Assembly (NCBI GenBank): GCA_014905825.1
Contig: JACGCN010000059.1
Span: 1-64,000, forward strand
From: Lyophyllum atratum
Taxonomy: Eukaryota; Basidiomycota; Agaricomycetes; Agaricales; Lyophyllaceae
Length of the DNA stretch: 64,000 nt
Direction: 5' to 3'
Shown here: one piece after another, positions 1 to 11,505 of the stretch
Layout: every line of letters starts with the position of its first letter
Position numbering within the stretch: position 1 is the first letter of the stretch
The notes under the pieces: model-generated
The model's input: only the letters and a program-made list of their open reading frames with translations
Databases searched by the model: none
Told to the model about the DNA's origin: nothing
Made by a program: the position numbers and the translations under genes

Positions 1-398
1 CCGGTACCGCGCCCAGTAGGTCTTTAAAGACTATGATGAGTTGCTGTAGCAGTGGCACGATATGGTATGTTACATACGAGAGGCCCAGAAAGAGACAAGG
101 TAGTCTGGACAATTACGGGAACAAATCCCAATTCTGTCCTGTGATGAATATCGATAAATCGAACGACGAAAATGCGATAGCCGCACTGCGCGAGAGCTAC
201 CTTTATTATGCCGTATACGTGGCGGAGACGGCCGCAACCTTGATGGCACGTTGGTGAACCTCATTGTAGGTGTAACGTTGTTTTCGAAGACGATACATGT
301 CTTGCCCGAATGCTTTTCGACAGCCGATATCCAGAATGCCCTCACGGACGGCCAGAGATGTTTGTAGACGCGCTGTGAACGTCCATTGAGCAAAATAG

Positions 399-1381
399 TT
401 TCGACTTCATGAATGTGTCCGGGGGCGCAAAGGATGGCCTCGGCTGCTGGGTGTCAGCGCTCGTGGAAGGGAGTCTTACAGACGAAGACTTACTCTGCTC
501 TAGCGTTCGTATTGGCGACCACGACATCGGCTAGTAGAATGCAAAGGAAAGATTTACGATTCATATTTAGACCGCGCTTATATGGTAACGCACTTGGCTC
601 ACAAAGGGAATGGGCTGTCACTCCACGGAACTCTCCAACACTATCACGGCCAGCTTTAGGCCAGCTATCAAGGTCAGGGTTATTACAGAACAAATGATGT
701 TGGGAGACGGACCTCTCACATTTCCGCGGGAGCAAGGATTTCCGCGGTTTCTGCACTCTTACCGCATACAGATTTCTTTAACCGAGATCCTCGTCTGCTT
801 TCTGCTTCTTCGGGATCCACTTTATCCACCGAGGAAGCCCATAAAGCTTGTCCAAGTTGCGACGTTAAGCATCGTCATGAAGCTTCACACTCACTCGGAG
901 GACAAAGTTTCGCAACCCACTCACCAAGTCAGTAACTACTCGTCGAAGGTGCCTGTAGGGCTGGACTAATTTGACAGAGAAGGGTCTCATCTCCAAGTGG
1001 ATGTTGGCTCACAAGGCTGATCCCTCGGATGCGATAATGGCGGGCACACATGCTGACTGGAGCGCCTCTGAACCCATGGATATTCTGATTGCGATCAGAC
1101 TGATCAAGGAACTCCAAACGGCTGAAGGTGTTTGCAACTTTCCCGCTGATATGGCCAGCTTCTCTTCGAATTCTATCACCAGGTTCGCATGCTTCCGATC
1201 AACAATTGGTACACACACCGAAGAAAACCTATGAACGACTTACGGCTATGTACCCTTTCACCTGCCGTTGACGCTGACATCGAGATAGCCCATTGTTCAA
1301 CCTGTCACGAAAGAGCAAGCGGGTCCGAAACCCTTTGTTCCACCTAATTTCTGGAACGCTTGGAGCGTGCCTTGCGACTGA
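399..1381 (+). CDS. Unidentified protein, 3' exons of a gene near the left edge (uncertain model)
   Basis: I do not recognise this gene. Open blocks join across plausible splice sites with matching phase: 399-508, 547-584, 660-927 and 978-1182. The third block contains a CPSC dicysteine and is Ser/Ala/His rich. The fourth reads as an ordinary helical segment. A last open block with an acidic/Pro-rich end and a Trp-rich tail stops at 1379-1381, but its joint to 1182 is not resolved. Sequence before 399 is partly open but could not be joined with confidence. The gene probably begins outside the window or in 1-398, and it ends about 0.7 kb upstream of RPB3 on the same strand. A decayed gene is the alternative. 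That these blocks code is moderately likely; the exact model is weak. Confidence 0.35.
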
Positions 1382-1502
1382 CAGTATCAAGTAAGTTTGC
1401 ACTAAAGTTTTCTTGGAAAGCAGCTATGCAGGGTTTCAATCGATTATGTTGAGATCGATCCTCGGGTAAAGGCTCGACGAGATCAGAGAACCCAGTGGGT
1501 TT

Positions 1503-1960
1503 TCAATCTCCTAGTCCAAGTGTCATCTCCTTACCGCGAAGCAGGGTCATGCGAAAAAACATAGATGCTAATTCCATGAACGCCTCGCGAGGGTAGTCGC
1601 CGTCCCAATCACTTGACCCTGTGCAATGTGCGCCCTCCACGACCACGGAGGATTGGAACAGAGTGCGATCTTCGCACATCGGTCCATCAGTTGTGTGGAA
1701 TACATAGCATGATTCTACCCACCTTAGGAGCACAGTTTTTCCGTGACTGGCCAAGACAGTTGACCGTGCTGTAACGGCCATTTACAGAAAAGATCACACA
1801 GATCACCCCGAGGTATCCCGCGGTACAAACTGGCAGGCACTGGAACAGCACACTTGACCGAGCACTCGGGCAAAACGTTGCATTCGATCACGTAGTCCAG
1901 GCGCATCGCTGGCGGGAATTCGAAAAGCGGTGACGAGATATGGGACTTCACGGAAAACAT
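1503..1960 (-). CDS. Hypothetical protein, weak gene model
   Basis: The model starts with ATG at 1960 and would encode about 139 residues if a 38-nt GT-AG interval is removed near 1770-1808. Two overlapping open frames cover the stretch. It lies head to head with RPB3, about 110 bp from the RPB3 start codon. No domain is recognisable. A 38-nt intron would be unusually short for this genome, where introns are typically 48-75 nt, so either the splice or the whole gene may be wrong. It is reported because the stretch is open and sits in a gene-dense region. Fortuitous ORFs are a realistic alternative. Confidence 0.2.
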
Positions 1961-2069
1961 TTGCTATGTTGGAATGATATTTGGCTTTGTTAGGAGTTAA
2001 GGCTATTGCTCAGAATTTCCGATTGTTGGACTTGTTCAGAGCCAAGCTCACCAGCTCTACGTTATTGGA

Positions 2070-3567
2070 ATGCAAGGCCACGATGATCTCGAACCCACAG
2101 TACGTATACGCGAACTCAAGAAAGATAGAGTGAACTTTGTCCTCAAGAATGTTGATCTCGCGTAGGCTAACATCTACTTCGAATGAATATGCATCCTCGT
2201 TAAACCTTTGCTTTACTTCAGCTTCGCGAATTCTCTACGGAGAGTTATGATGGCAGATATACCCACTGTTGGTATGTTATACAGCATCTATGAGTCCATT
2301 TCTCATTGTATCCTCAGCAATTGACATGGTCGAAATCGAGATAAACACGACCGTCCTCCCCGACGAATTCATCGCTCACCGTTTAGGCATGGTGCCTCTC
2401 GGCAGTTCGAACTGTGATGAGGCTATACGGAATACAAGGGCAAGCTCTTGCAACACTAAACCTACGCTCTATCTCACGGCTTTGCATAGGACTGTACATG
2501 CTTGGCTGGATGTGATAACTGTTCCATAATGCTGGTCCTAAATGTTTCATGCAATGATCACCATACAATGGACGTGACTAGCCATCATTTGGATCTTGTT
2601 CCACCTGGAACACCGGAGATATGGAGTAACGAGGACCACGACGTGGGAGACGAGCTACAAAAACGTGGTGAAGGTTTCGGCAAGCCCGTTGGAAAAGGTG
2701 AGTAATTCTACGGACTTGAAAAGATATTTCGACTAAGAATTGCTTACAGACGATGGCTCTGCCCCCATACTAATCTGCAAAATTCGCAAAGGCCAGCAAC
2801 TGAAATTGCGATGTGTGGCCAAAAAGGTTCCCCTCATGCTTTGTCTTCTATCAGCTCCTGACTCAAGCATGAACATATAGGGTATCGCCAAAGAGCACGC
2901 AAAATGGTCGCCCTGTTCCGCAGTCTCCTTCGAATACGACCCTTACAACAAAATGCGACATACCACCTATTGGTACGAATCAGATGAACGAGCAGAATGG
3001 CCACTTAGTGCAAATGCGCAAGAAGAGGAACCCCCCCGGGATAATGAACCTTTCGATTTCAACGCACAGCCGCGGCAATTCTATTTCGAGGTGGAGACGG
3101 ATGGAAGTCTTGGGCCGCAAGAGGTGGTGATGAAGGTCCGGCTCACATTTTTCCGGTATCTGTGACGTGCATCGCTCAAGGTATCTGGTTTTCCCTTCCA
3201 GGGCTTGACAGAACTACAAACAAAACTGGCCAATCTGATTCTTGGTCTCAAAACCCAGCCGGAGCTCGATATAATGACAGGAACAGAACCTCAGACCATT
3301 GGACGCGCCCCTACTGATGCATGGGGCGGAGGTGGTGATAGTGGAGAAGGAGGAGGTGGTGGCGGTGGCTGGGGAAGTGGTGGAGGTGGTGGTGGTGGTG
3401 GTGGTTGGGGAAGTACTATGAGTCCGGCCCGCGGAGGTGCTTCGACAAGTGCATGGTCTAGTACAAGCCCCGCCAACAGCGGTGGCGCGTCAAGCGTATG
3501 GGGTGGAGGTGCTGCCAGCACTGGTTGGGGAAGTTCAGAGCAGCAGACCAATGGATGGGTCTCCTGA
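2070..3567 (+). CDS. RPB3: RNA polymerase II third largest subunit Rpb3, with GW-rich tail
   Basis: Rpb3 heterodimerises with Rpb11 to nucleate assembly of RNA polymerase II in the nucleus. Seven exons (2070-2161, 2222-2271, 2318-2439, 2490-2697, 2750-2826, 2881-3135, 3202-3567) give 389 residues. The N-terminus carries the alpha-like motifs ANSLRRVM and [12 protein letters not shown]. The zinc-binding block [10 protein letters not shown] (CxCxxxCxxC) follows, and the DYxPYN-like block SFEYDPYN is clear further on. The start was chosen because its context aligns with the short Rpb3 N-terminus of the family. Intron 3 (2440-2489) can only be removed as GC-AG, and it restores the zinc motif. The last about 95 residues are Gly/Ser-rich with repeated Trp. 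The core identification is firm; the function of the tail is unknown. Confidence 0.96.
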
Positions 3568-4169
3568 CAGTACTGTATATCTTGTATCAATATGATATTT
3601 ACGACCATGTAAAACTCGACTCCCATTTTCGACCCACTGGGGTTACAAGGTCTCCACTTACCTTATCGACGCTTCGCAGCTATTACGATACTCGATCCTG
3701 GTCCATGATCGTTATATCGCAATCTACGATAGCTATTTGTAGAATCAGGTATGTCCGAAGTCCTTTGCTTGGGGCCTTGCGTGCGATCACTGTTTCTCTG
3801 TGAGTGAAAGTGCCGGATTTGTGTCCTCGGTATAGACACCCTGTGTAGAGAGTGACCTATATGTCGGCTATAGCGTCATGCTGAAGGTGGTCGAAATGGA
3901 CACCAGCAATGGGGTCATTTCGGTCTCCCACGCCTCAAGTTTTAACGCCAGTCCATTATACGAGGAGGAGAAGCTGAGGGCTGCGCAGACGGAAGGAGGA
4001 CATGGGAACACAAGGAGTAAGCAGCATTTAAATGATGCAGTGACATTCCAGAGTCCAGATCAACCAAATCCACAGCACACTTTATGTTTTGAAATGAGGT
4101 GGAAGTATATTCATTGAAAGAACAGCGTCAGGTTCCCATCCATATTAAAAGAAAAGATGATGATAAATA
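3568..4169. other. Intergenic, convergent gene ends
   Basis: About 600 bp lie between the RPB3 stop and the stop of the MscS-type gene on the other strand. Only short overlapping ORFs occur here, the longest about 80 codons at 3878-4117 with no recognisable domain. No RNA gene or repeat was seen. Confidence 0.5.
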
Positions 4170-7100
4170 TCAAGAAAATTCCGTCCTTTCCGAGTAAGGC
4201 TCCAAAAATCCATGTACATAGATAGATGCGATAGATCGGTACGCGCTCCCATATTCCGAGCTTCTAGATCCAATGGGGGCCAGCCCTTTAGTGTCGTGTG
4301 TCATTTCGATGACATCTGTCCTGCTTCCCGAAGACGAGGCCATAGCCGGCGTGGGCATTGAAACGGCAGCCGGCACTGCAGGCCTCTGCCGCATCCCATT
4401 GCCAGGGCCAGGGCCAGGGCCGTCCGAGAGGTTCCTCCTCGGGCTTGTCATGTAGAGCTACGAAACAGAGAATATGTCAGAAAAGGTGGCTGGTGCATGG
4501 GAAGCGAAAGCGTGTCATACCTCATCTGTTTCGCCAAAACGTCATTAGAGTCGTCAACTGCATGGAGAGGGGGATTATAGTCAGATTTTCGCCGTCTTCA
4601 ACCAATGCATGATCAAAGCCTCACCGATAACGGCATGTTCATCCGTGAGCTGCCAGCCCTTCGCTGGTAGCCCCGGAGACTGGATGGCGTCATGCGCGGC
4701 TTGACGTTCCTTGGCTATGACTTCATCATACGGAACCTGGGTGTAACGCGTCGTCGACGGCGGCGCGTCTGGGTTACCCTTCGGCCCATATATAGCTAAC
4801 TCGGATAACGCTGTTTTGAGGGCACATATCCACTTGTTTCGCCGTTTTGCTATTACCAGAAATATTCATCAGAAAGTGGTGCTTTGTGTAGCAAATACGA
4901 TGTTGCGACAAACCTTTGAGGGCGCCTTGCTGCCCATTACTCTTGTACTTTATGTCAGCTGTCAGTGTCATTTTTTTCTTGCTCTGGGAAATCTGCGTAA
5001 AGGCGTCAGAGCGCTGATCGTCGAAGGAGATGCACTGAAGCGATCATCGGGCCTATCATACCTTTCACAGCAACGTCAAAGGCAGGCTGATAATCACGTC
5101 TCTCGGCTTTGATGAATTCGAGCATTTTTTCCCGCAGTCTCTCTAGATCCTCGAAGGTGGTGGCGTAGCTTACATCAAATGTGAACGTCTCCGACATCTG
5201 CATTAATCCTAGATGAGCAAGACAAGACCTCCTGAATGCGGACGAGCAATTTACCTGTGGGCTACGGCGGATATTTTGGATGAACTGCACGAGAAAAAGC
5301 ATTAGCTGCCCGAAACTCGCCAATAGAAACGCGCGGATTTGTTCACCAGGGTGTTAAGTATCGTATTTGGTGCCTGCACGAGGGTACTATTCGAGTCGAG
5401 GAAGACAGTGCTAAGAAGACGGATCTCTTTAACCGTGTAGTACTCTTTGTTGATGTTGACTCTGTCGCCGACATCGAATGGATGTTTGACAAAAAGGAAG
5501 ATGATGCTGGTGAGGACTTCTTGCAAGGTCCCACCGATAAGCCAGCTTAAACCTGCACGACGGCGATTGGAGAAACGTTGAGAATTTTTCCAGCGATTGA
5601 AAAATCCGAGGTACTGACCGAGAATGAGGGTGCCTGCCCCTGTGACTAACGTAGCAAGTTGCGCTTCCTGTCCGAAACAAAATGATAAGGAATCAAACAG
5701 GCGCACAAATGGCCAAGTGGACGCACCAACGCTACAGCAATGATAAGAACAGCAACAACGACATAGACGCTGATCAAGATGTTATCCAAACGTCCAACAG
5801 CACTATCGAGGTCCCGCATGGAGTTCTCAATGGACAGCTGCTCCCGGTGAAATTCGCTGTCGTACCACGCGAAAAGATGAGAACACGTCTCGGGGATTCC
5901 GGCACCGAGAGGTGTCCAACTAAGTGTGACTTACAGGCACGCCATCTCCACTTCGTCGCGGGATGTATCTCCATTCAGGTCCTTATCAAAGAGCGCAAAC
6001 ACCTGTTCTGCGTGTACAGGGTCTTCAAAATAACGCGCGATGTCTTCTACGACGAGATACTCTGAACCGGGTTTCGCGAAGGAGTAGAAGAGCCGACGTG
6101 CTAGCTAAAGTATGACTGTCAGCTCGGGGATCATGCCTAGCTGAAGTCCGCATGCTCGTGACGTACCAGTCTGGACTTGTTGGCAGACTCCAGAGCAGTC
6201 TTCACCATGGCCTGAGGTGAGTTAGGTTGAAGCACAGAACTATAGACCTTTCACATCAGTCGAAATTCTTATCGGGACATGCAATTAGCATGATCACCTT
6301 CCAGCGATTTCCGACGCGACGTTTCCTAAGGCCGTGGTAGTCGTGGTGGCAGCCATGCGTATACCCTGCCTGAACTTCTTGAAGAAACGTTTGGGGTTTA
6401 CGGATCCTCGTTTTCCTGGCCCATCGTGAAGCGTGTCTGATCTTCCAGGAATATCCGACGAATTACGATACAGAGTCACGAGGGACCTCACCGCGAACTT
6501 CTGGTCAGCGATGCGCTCTATCAAGGACCGCGTTCGGTCAGATTAAGATATTCACAAAATCAGAGGTAGAAATACAAACCGGCGTAAGATCGTTCATGGA
6601 ACTTCCCAGCGATCCACTGAATTGAGAACTTCTCGAACAAGAGGACACCTGAACAGAGAAAGAATGCGAAGAGCAGACGAGCCGCCGTGTCGGATGCTTT
6701 TATGCCCTTATCACCAGTATCAGGTTTCTGTCTGTTGTCAATAAGAGGTCCCCAAGAAATCCAAATGGCAAGCGTCCACGCGAATAGCGCAATGTATCTA
6801 CAAATCGGATCAGTCATGGGAACACGTACGAATGCTACAACGAAGCATCATCACCTGTGCAGAGCATGGAGCCAATCAATGTATTTCCTAGTTCCTACTG
6901 CCACAACACCAATGGTTGATCGCAGAATGGCGGGCATTATCAGCCTGGAAAAGGTGAGAAAATGTGACATCAGCGTGGGCATGGCTAGGACCACCATCGC
7001 GTCACTCACGCAAGAGCAAGTGCCGCCCACCATCCTTCATAGAATTTCAGTATCAAAGTTGAACTTTTGCGTTGTTGAAGAAAACGAACCTCCCCAGACG

Positions 7101-7794
7101 ACGCTCAGCCATACACTCCACCATAACAGCCGTACACCCCAGATCTAACGTTTGCTGAGGCTTTAGTTCTTGGGATGTACGAAGATGTGCATTCACTCCT
7201 TACATCGGTGTTAGGGAAAGTGGTAAGGGACAGGATGCCAGGAATCCACAGCAGGCCAAGTACAGGGACGATGAACAGTATCCAGCGCGTCACAATAGAC
7301 ACATTCAAGAGATAGTTGTAAAACTTGATGAACTATGAAGTGGGGAATCTCATCCAGTCAGGACGCAATCCATTTGAGATATAGAAGACAGGCCAACGCA
7401 CCTTGCTCTTGGGAATATCACCATCAGCGTACGCCAGGTGGACTTGGCTCGCGTTTCGACTGTCGAACTCCTCATACGAGTGCTCGAGCTTCTTGATGCC
7501 AGCCAGGAGGTCCCAGCTCCCAGTGCGGCTTTTCGAATGCAATGACTGGCCCGCCGGAACCTGCCCACGTTCTGCGTCATACGGGGTTGAGAATGCCACC
7601 TGGGGGTTCCGCTGTGCGTCCTGCGCTAGCGGAACTGTAGATTGTGAAGATGTCCGGCCCTCGAAGGTTGGGCGGGGTGGAGGGTAGGACATTGTTGGAT
7701 TAGAAGGAACGTTGTCGTTGGTAGACCGGCTGTCTGCGGGTGCGTGGAGACCAACTTCGTGATATCCGTCTTGCGGTGGCTGGCGACGCGACAT
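4170..7794 (-). CDS. EF-hand MscS-type mechanosensitive ion channel, +1 frameshift near the 3' end
   Basis: This is the fungal MscS family typified by S. pombe Msy1/Msy2, channels of intracellular membranes (ER) that handle calcium during hypo-osmotic shock. Eighteen exons can be chained: 7402-7794, 7204-7332, 7090-7144, 7010-7034, 6855-6944, 6580-6797, 6298-6517, 6167-6239, 5935-6104, 5727-5856, 5619-5667, 5347-5552, 5255-5284, 5062-5197, 4914-4992, 4625-4849, 4521-4557 and 4170-4443. In order they give a hydrophilic N-terminus, several membrane segments, an EF-hand ([13 protein letters not shown]), then the MscS pore and beta domain ([29 protein letters not shown]). Exon 15 needs one base removed from an A7 run (4971-4977) to read DFPEQEKMTL. 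With that change the total is 2538 nt, 845 residues. Either the gene is broken or the run is a sequencing error. Confidence 0.9.
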
Positions 7795-8374
7795 AGAGAT
7801 GCGGCTTTCGTAGGTTTAGATATCCTAGCTGCGTTCAGAAATGAGGCATTGAAGGGTCAGATAGCGAAGGTCCGGGGAGCGAACTGTTGAAAAGAAAGCA
7901 GCCAAATTGGTATGCGGTGGATGGTTGCCGTTTACCCGAAAACATTATTAGTGCTATTATTAGTCCATCGCCACCTATTAGTATTCGATCATGTCCCCCT
8001 CCGCTTCGCTGTTTGCCCCGGGTTGCCCCACTATCACTGGCTTATATCTTTTATCCATAGATGTAATGGAAGAGACTGGAAGACCGCAAACGAGGAGCAG
8101 GTACTTACCACCTGCAGTAAAAGGATGTTGAGGGATTTTTTGATATTTCCAATTTCCAATCCAGCCGTTACGCCTATACTTTCAGGCCGCAAATTCTATG
8201 TGGTTTTTTGAACATGCAATTTTCAGCCCTGGAATCGAAGGAAACAGGGTCGTATCACTAGTTGGGGGGTATGGATAAAAGCTAAAGCTTCAGCCCGGAG
8301 ATGTTCAACCTACTTAGCCTTCTTTCAATATATATGAAGACTCGGATTAGGTGTTGCTCGCCGACCGGCGTGGT
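7795..8374. other. Intergenic, upstream of the MscS-type gene
   Basis: About 580 bp lie between the MscS-type start and the stop of the first PL14 gene, both on the minus strand. The stretch must hold the MscS-type promoter and the PL14 3' end. It is AT-richer than its surroundings. No motif, gene or RNA was recognised. Confidence 0.4.
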
Positions 8375-9698
8375 TTAGATCCAAGCCGCCAATACACCAC
8401 CCAAAGCAAGCCCAATGAGCTGGGTACCAATGCCGAGCGAGGTAACACGACCAGCTGCGCCTTTGACGGGTTGTCCAGTAAGGTTGGAGGGCGCGCTCCC
8501 GCCGTACATGACAATGTTGCGATAATATGTGTGCACTGCCTTGGGTGTTGCCCAGCTATCATCAGAGCCTGAGGTGGGACGGTCAGTAGAGGTGGTGTCT
8601 GTGATCCGTTGCCTATTTTACTCACCTCCGAAGAATGTTTCTAAAGGTTAGAGACGGTAAGTAAATGTGCGACATACAAAATGGAGGTGCGTACGAAAAA
8701 TAGAATCCGTTCGCCGCTACGGAGGAAGCGCTGCGGATCTGGAGGTTCTGCTGATTGATGGCTTGGAGGTCGTTGTAGCTAGAAGGAATATCAGTTTTCG
8801 TGGTCAAGTCAACAGGTGTGCCGACAGACTATAACTGAACGTTGCCGTTGGCAATGTTTGGAGGATTGTTCAAGCGGACAAGGAGTGTGATTCGATTCCA
8901 CCTGCTTGAAGTCAACAACAGAAGATATACAATATGCGGCGTAGACTCACTGGCCACTGACAAAACCAAAGGAGCCTCGCTGGATGGAAATGCCGAAGTC
9001 TGTGTTGCACTCGATGCCGTCCTGAGAGCAAAGCTTGTTCGGAGACGGAATGTACGCGTAAACTGGAGGTTTCAATCAGCGGTGACCATACGCGTAGGTC
9101 GTGGTAACATACCTTCTCCCGCGCCATTCTTCCTCCACATCAGTCTCGTGCTAAAGCAGTCTGTGCCATTTGACTTATTGCCCCCGCTGCATCCAGTCGA
9201 ATCCAAGCCCCCCTTCAGGCCCGGAAGCTTCCCGCCCTTGACCCACTCAAAGTCTTCGTCAAACGCCACCTCGTACGAAAGTAGCATCGTCTGGAAGGTT
9301 GATCCATCCGTCGTGTTCCACAGGCTGTAGAACTGGCTGCCGCTGCCGCCATCGCTGGAGCCATAGCTGTCCGCGGGGTACGTCGCCTGCAGAACGGGCC
9401 CTGTCGGGCTCACGCCGGACGAAATGGGTACAGGCTTGTTCGGGAAGGGATCTGCGACGAAAGTGAGATGACCAGGGTTGTCTTGGATGCGCCCTTTACT
9501 CAGGGACCAGTCTGCGACAAGCAGGTTGTCCGTATCGGTTGAGCTTGCCGTGGCGCTGGGAAAGGGTAAGGATGTGCTGGTTTTGAGACCATATGCGGAG
9601 GCGATCTGCTCGACTGAAGCCCGCTGAGCGGCGGCGTAGATTGGGGTTAGGGCTAAGAGGGTATATAGGATACAGAGGGTAGGTCGTCTGCAGAACAT
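8375..9698 (-). CDS. PL14-like polysaccharide lyase 1, secreted, reading frame interrupted
   Basis: This is a secreted lyase-like protein of the basidiomycete PL14 (alginate/glucuronan lyase-like) type. Exons are 9113-9698, 8951-9062, 8830-8901, 8695-8778, 8626-8640 and 8375-8568. The ATG at 9698 starts a clean signal peptide (ILYTLLALTPIYAAA); the in-frame ATG at 9737 is less likely because the paralog shares only the later one. The body has GGKLPGL, CFSTRLMWR and FGFVSGQWNRITL, with Cys pairs. The C-terminus is hydrophobic (LIGLALGGVLAAWI), suggesting a GPI anchor. Microexon 5 is 15 nt here but 14 nt in the paralog. The extra A at the acceptor puts the conserved last exon (FFGGSDDSW) out of frame, so this copy is either disrupted or carries an assembly error. 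Without that base it would be 353 residues. Confidence 0.85.
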
Positions 9699-10199
9699 GG
9701 CTAAAGACTGTCCGAGGTACAGAGCCATGGGAGGCATGCGGGAACCGGTCCCAGAGATTGAACTTATGTTATGAATAGGTTAGACAGGAAAAGATATGGA
9801 GGACTCGAAGGGGGAAGTTGCGCACCAACTTCAAGTGGCTGCGGGCGACGGGCTCAATAAGGTCACGTGTGCCAAGTTAGGCGCGTCACGTCTCAGATTC
9901 AGAAAGTTGACGCGAGTGTCTTGATTCAGTATACATACCATTTCATTGAGGACCGAGACCCACGGGAGCGGACAAGCGTCCCTTGAGCTCTGGTCATAAT
10001 GGTATTAATTCAGACCGACAAGACCCATCGGGCCCTGTGGACAATCTCCCACAGTAAACTCCCAAATTCCATGTACAACAATACAAATAGTCTACAGGGT
10101 ATACATATACCTCAGCAAAGAAAGTGCAACTCGACAGCAAGATAATTCCAGCCAGTGGTGAACAGTGTGCTTAAATGCACAGCGCCGCCACTGCAAACC
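9699..10199. other. Intergenic between tandem PL14 genes
   Basis: These 500 bp must contain the promoter of the first PL14 gene and the 3' end of the second. No further gene, repeat or RNA was seen. Confidence 0.4.
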
Positions 10200-11505
10200 C
10201 TAAAGCAAGATAAGCAGCTGCGTGCTGAAGCTCGACACGTCTGTGCGACCCGCTGAGCTTACAACATTCCCAGTGAGGTTGGACCCAACACTGCTGCCCC
10301 ACATGCGGATACCGCGGTAGTAGGTATGTGCCTCACGCGGTGTTTCCCAGCTTTTATCGGAACCTAGGCGACAGGGGACAGTCAGTGATGGATCTACAAA
10401 CCAATGATGCGCGTGCACTACCTCCGAAAAATGTTCTGTATTGCAGACCGTCAGCTATCATGCGATAAAAAAAGGGGAAGGACACGTACGAGAAGTAGAA
10501 CCCATTGGCGAACACTTGGGAGCTCGTGCGTATCTGTAAGTTTTGTTGGTCGATAGCCTTGAGATCGTTGTAGCTACGTTACACAAAAAGTTGTCAGCAG
10601 GACCATCATTTAAACACGGGCACGGACGGACTAAAGCTGAATATTTCCATTAGCGACGTTAGGAGGGTCGTTTAGGCGGACAAGGAGTGTGATTCGATTC
10701 CATCTGTTGATCATCAGAAATGCCAAGGACGACGAGGATGAAAATACTCACTGGCCACTGACGAACCCAAAGGCCCCGCGCTGGATAGTGGTCGCCGTGT
10801 CAGTACTGCAAGTGACCCCTTGCTGAGAACAAAGCCCGTTCGTTGTAGGAATGTGTGCGTAAACTATGTGTCGAGTCAGGACTGAACCTGCTCCGAAGTC
10901 TTGAGAGACATACCTTCTCCGCCACCGTTCCTCCTCGACATTAGTCTTGTGCTAAAGCAATCCGTCGTGTTCGACTCCTTCTCTTTTCCACTACTGCAGC
11001 CAGCCAGATTTGATTTCGTCGAACCGCGTAGCCCCGGTAGCTTTCCTCCCTTGACCCAATCAAACTGTTCGTCAAATGCAACCTCGTAGGACACGAGCAT
11101 GGTCTGGAACTTATATCCAGCCGTGGTGTTCCATAGATTGTACCACTGGCTGCCACCAGTATCTGACGAGAAGCTCCCTTGCGGGTAAGTGGCTCTCAGC
11201 ACAGGACCTGTTAAGTTTAGATTCGATGGGATAGGGGCTGGTTTGCTTGGGAATGGATCGGCAACGAAGGCGAGATTGCCAGGGTTGTCTTGGATGGCCC
11301 CCTTACCCAGCGACCAGCCGGCGACCATCAGTTTTTGCGCGTCGGTTGAGGCCTGGGTGGCACTTGGGAATGGGAGTGATGTGCTGGTTGAGAGCCCATA
11401 ATCGGCCACTATTTGCTCAACGGAAGCCTGTTGTGTCGCGGCATATACGATTGGGATTGCAAGGAGGGTGAATAGGGAAGAGGGGGTGGCCCATGCTCGG
11501 AACAT
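10200..11505 (-). CDS. PL14-like polysaccharide lyase 2, secreted, tandem paralog
   Basis: This is a tandem copy of the neighbouring lyase with the same exon plan: 10914-11505, 10752-10863, 10632-10703, 10490-10573, 10422-10435 and 10200-10363. Exons 2-5 have the same lengths and phases, except that the 14-nt microexon is in frame here. The product is 345 residues with a signal peptide from the ATG at 11505, then GGKLPGL, CFSTRLMSR and FGFVSGQW motifs and TFFGGSDKSW. The annotated stop at 10200 truncates the C-terminus before a hydrophobic tail that is encoded in another frame just downstream. A 38-nt GT-AG interval (about 10219-10256) would join the two in frame and give a GPI-like end resembling copy 1. 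Which version is made cannot be decided from sequence. Confidence 0.88.

Noticed and set aside
3291..3626. Poly-proline ORF on the minus strand
   Set aside because: It is the antisense shadow of the Gly-rich tail of RPB3.
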